Shown here: piece after piece, positions 5,193-5,535 of the stretch
How positions within the stretch are numbered: the first letter of the stretch is position 1
How the letters are laid out: every line of letters begins with the position of its first letter
Source: Aquificaceae bacterium
GTDB taxonomy: Bacteria; Aquificota; Aquificia; Aquificales; Aquificaceae
Assembly (NCBI GenBank): GCA_015490115.1
Contig: WFYM01000001.1
Location: 1 to 5,535, forward strand
Direction of reading: 5' to 3'
Length of the DNA stretch: 5,535 nucleotides
Notes under the pieces: generated by a model
What the model saw: the letters and a program-made list of their open reading frames with translations, nothing else
What the model was told of the DNA's origin: nothing
Databases searched by the model: none
Made by a program: the position numbers and the translations under genes

Positions 5193-5535
5193 ACCTCAGC
5201 GAGATATACGAGACCATACAAGGGGAAGGTCTGCTCGTCGGGACACCCTCCCTCTTTATAAGGGTTCAGGGATGCAACCTGAGGTGTCCTTGGTGTGACC
5301 AACCCGAATCCCTCGATTTCCGGGGAGGCTCGGAGTTCCCCCTCGAAAGTGTAATAGAGAGAGCGAGGTCCTCACCCTTCAGACACGCTGTTATAACGGG
5401 AGGTGAACCCTTCACAGAACCCAACCTCGGGAAGCTCGTAAAAGCTCTCCTGAAGGAAGGCTTCACCGTCCAGATAGAGACGAACGGGACGCTTTGGAAC
5501 GAGGAACTCGAAGACGTCGCGGAGAAGATCCATAT
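5189..5535 (+). CDS. queE: 7-carboxy-7-deazaguanine synthase, radical SAM enzyme (N-terminal 115 residues; 3' end outside window)
   Basis: QueE converts 6-carboxy-tetrahydropterin to 7-carboxy-7-deazaguanine, the ring-contraction step towards preQ0, queuosine in tRNA and other 7-deazapurines. My translation begins NLSEIYETIQGEG, the family N-terminus, then FIRVQGCNLRCPWCD with the [4Fe-4S] cysteines C29, C33 and C36 (CX3CX2C, radical SAM), TGGEPF (70-75) for SAM binding, and VQIETNGT (94-101). The frame is open to the window end. Start choice is uncertain. The TTG at 5189 overlaps the infB TGA by 4 nt (TTGA), gives the usual short N-terminus and suits translational coupling, but has no Shine-Dalgarno. 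The in-frame ATG at 5156 would add 11 residues (a basic stretch) and overlap infB by 37 nt; it has a G-rich run, GGTGGGGGA, 9 nt upstream. Cotranscription with infB is almost certain. Identity is strong; the activity and product are inferred from the family. Confidence 0.93.
   Translation, partial: MNLSEIYETIQGEGLLVGTPSLFIRVQGCNLRCPWCDQPESLDFRGGSEFPLESVIERARSSPFRHAVITGGEPFTEPNLGKLVKALLKEGFTVQIETNGTLWNEELEDVAEKIH

Overview
The window looks like chromosomal DNA from a thermophilic bacterium. Codon choice leans strongly to AGG for Arg, ATA for Ile, GAG for Glu and AAG for Lys, the proteins are rich in charged residues (Lys, Glu, Arg), and genes are packed with 13 to 59 bp gaps or overlaps. An Aquificota-like bacterium fits best, but this rests on codon use and general protein character and was not tested by any search. 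I see no mobile element, CRISPR array, tRNA, rRNA, riboswitch or convincing intrinsic terminator.

Layout from left to right. Positions 1-919 (minus) hold the N-terminal 306 residues of a bacterial-type prolyl-tRNA synthetase (proS), cut by the window edge. Positions 933-1691 (minus) encode a complete SAM hydrolase (SAM hydroxide adenosyltransferase, formerly DUF62), 13 nt upstream of proS and probably in the same transcript. A 42-bp divergent gap then carries an extended -10 promoter and a perfect AGGAGG ribosome binding site for rpsU (ribosomal protein bS21, 1734-1937 plus, TTG start). rpsU collides tail to tail, with an 8-bp overlap, with a minus-strand gene (1930-2898) for a stand-alone COG2187-type phosphotransferase/kinase-fold protein of unknown substrate. 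A 59-bp divergent gap separates that gene from infB (2958-5192 plus, 744 aa, translation initiation factor IF2). infB has a TATAAT box almost on top of its start and no Shine-Dalgarno sequence. infB overlaps the start of queE (7-carboxy-7-deazaguanine synthase, radical SAM), which runs off the right edge.

Functionally the window is dominated by translation: aminoacylation with proline, a small-subunit protein (bS21), initiation (IF2), and a precursor step for 7-deazaguanine tRNA modification (QueE). The two less understood genes, the SAM hydrolase and the kinase-like protein, are embedded among them. SAM also links the hydrolase and QueE, which uses SAM as cofactor, but they lie in different transcripts. 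All gene-free gaps are short (13, 42 and 59 bp), and no stretch over 300 bp lacks a gene.

No clearly new system is visible. The points most worth following are the apparent leaderless arrangement of infB and the SD-poor starts of most genes here, the divergently transcribed orphan kinase between rpsU and infB, and the overlapping infB/queE junction.
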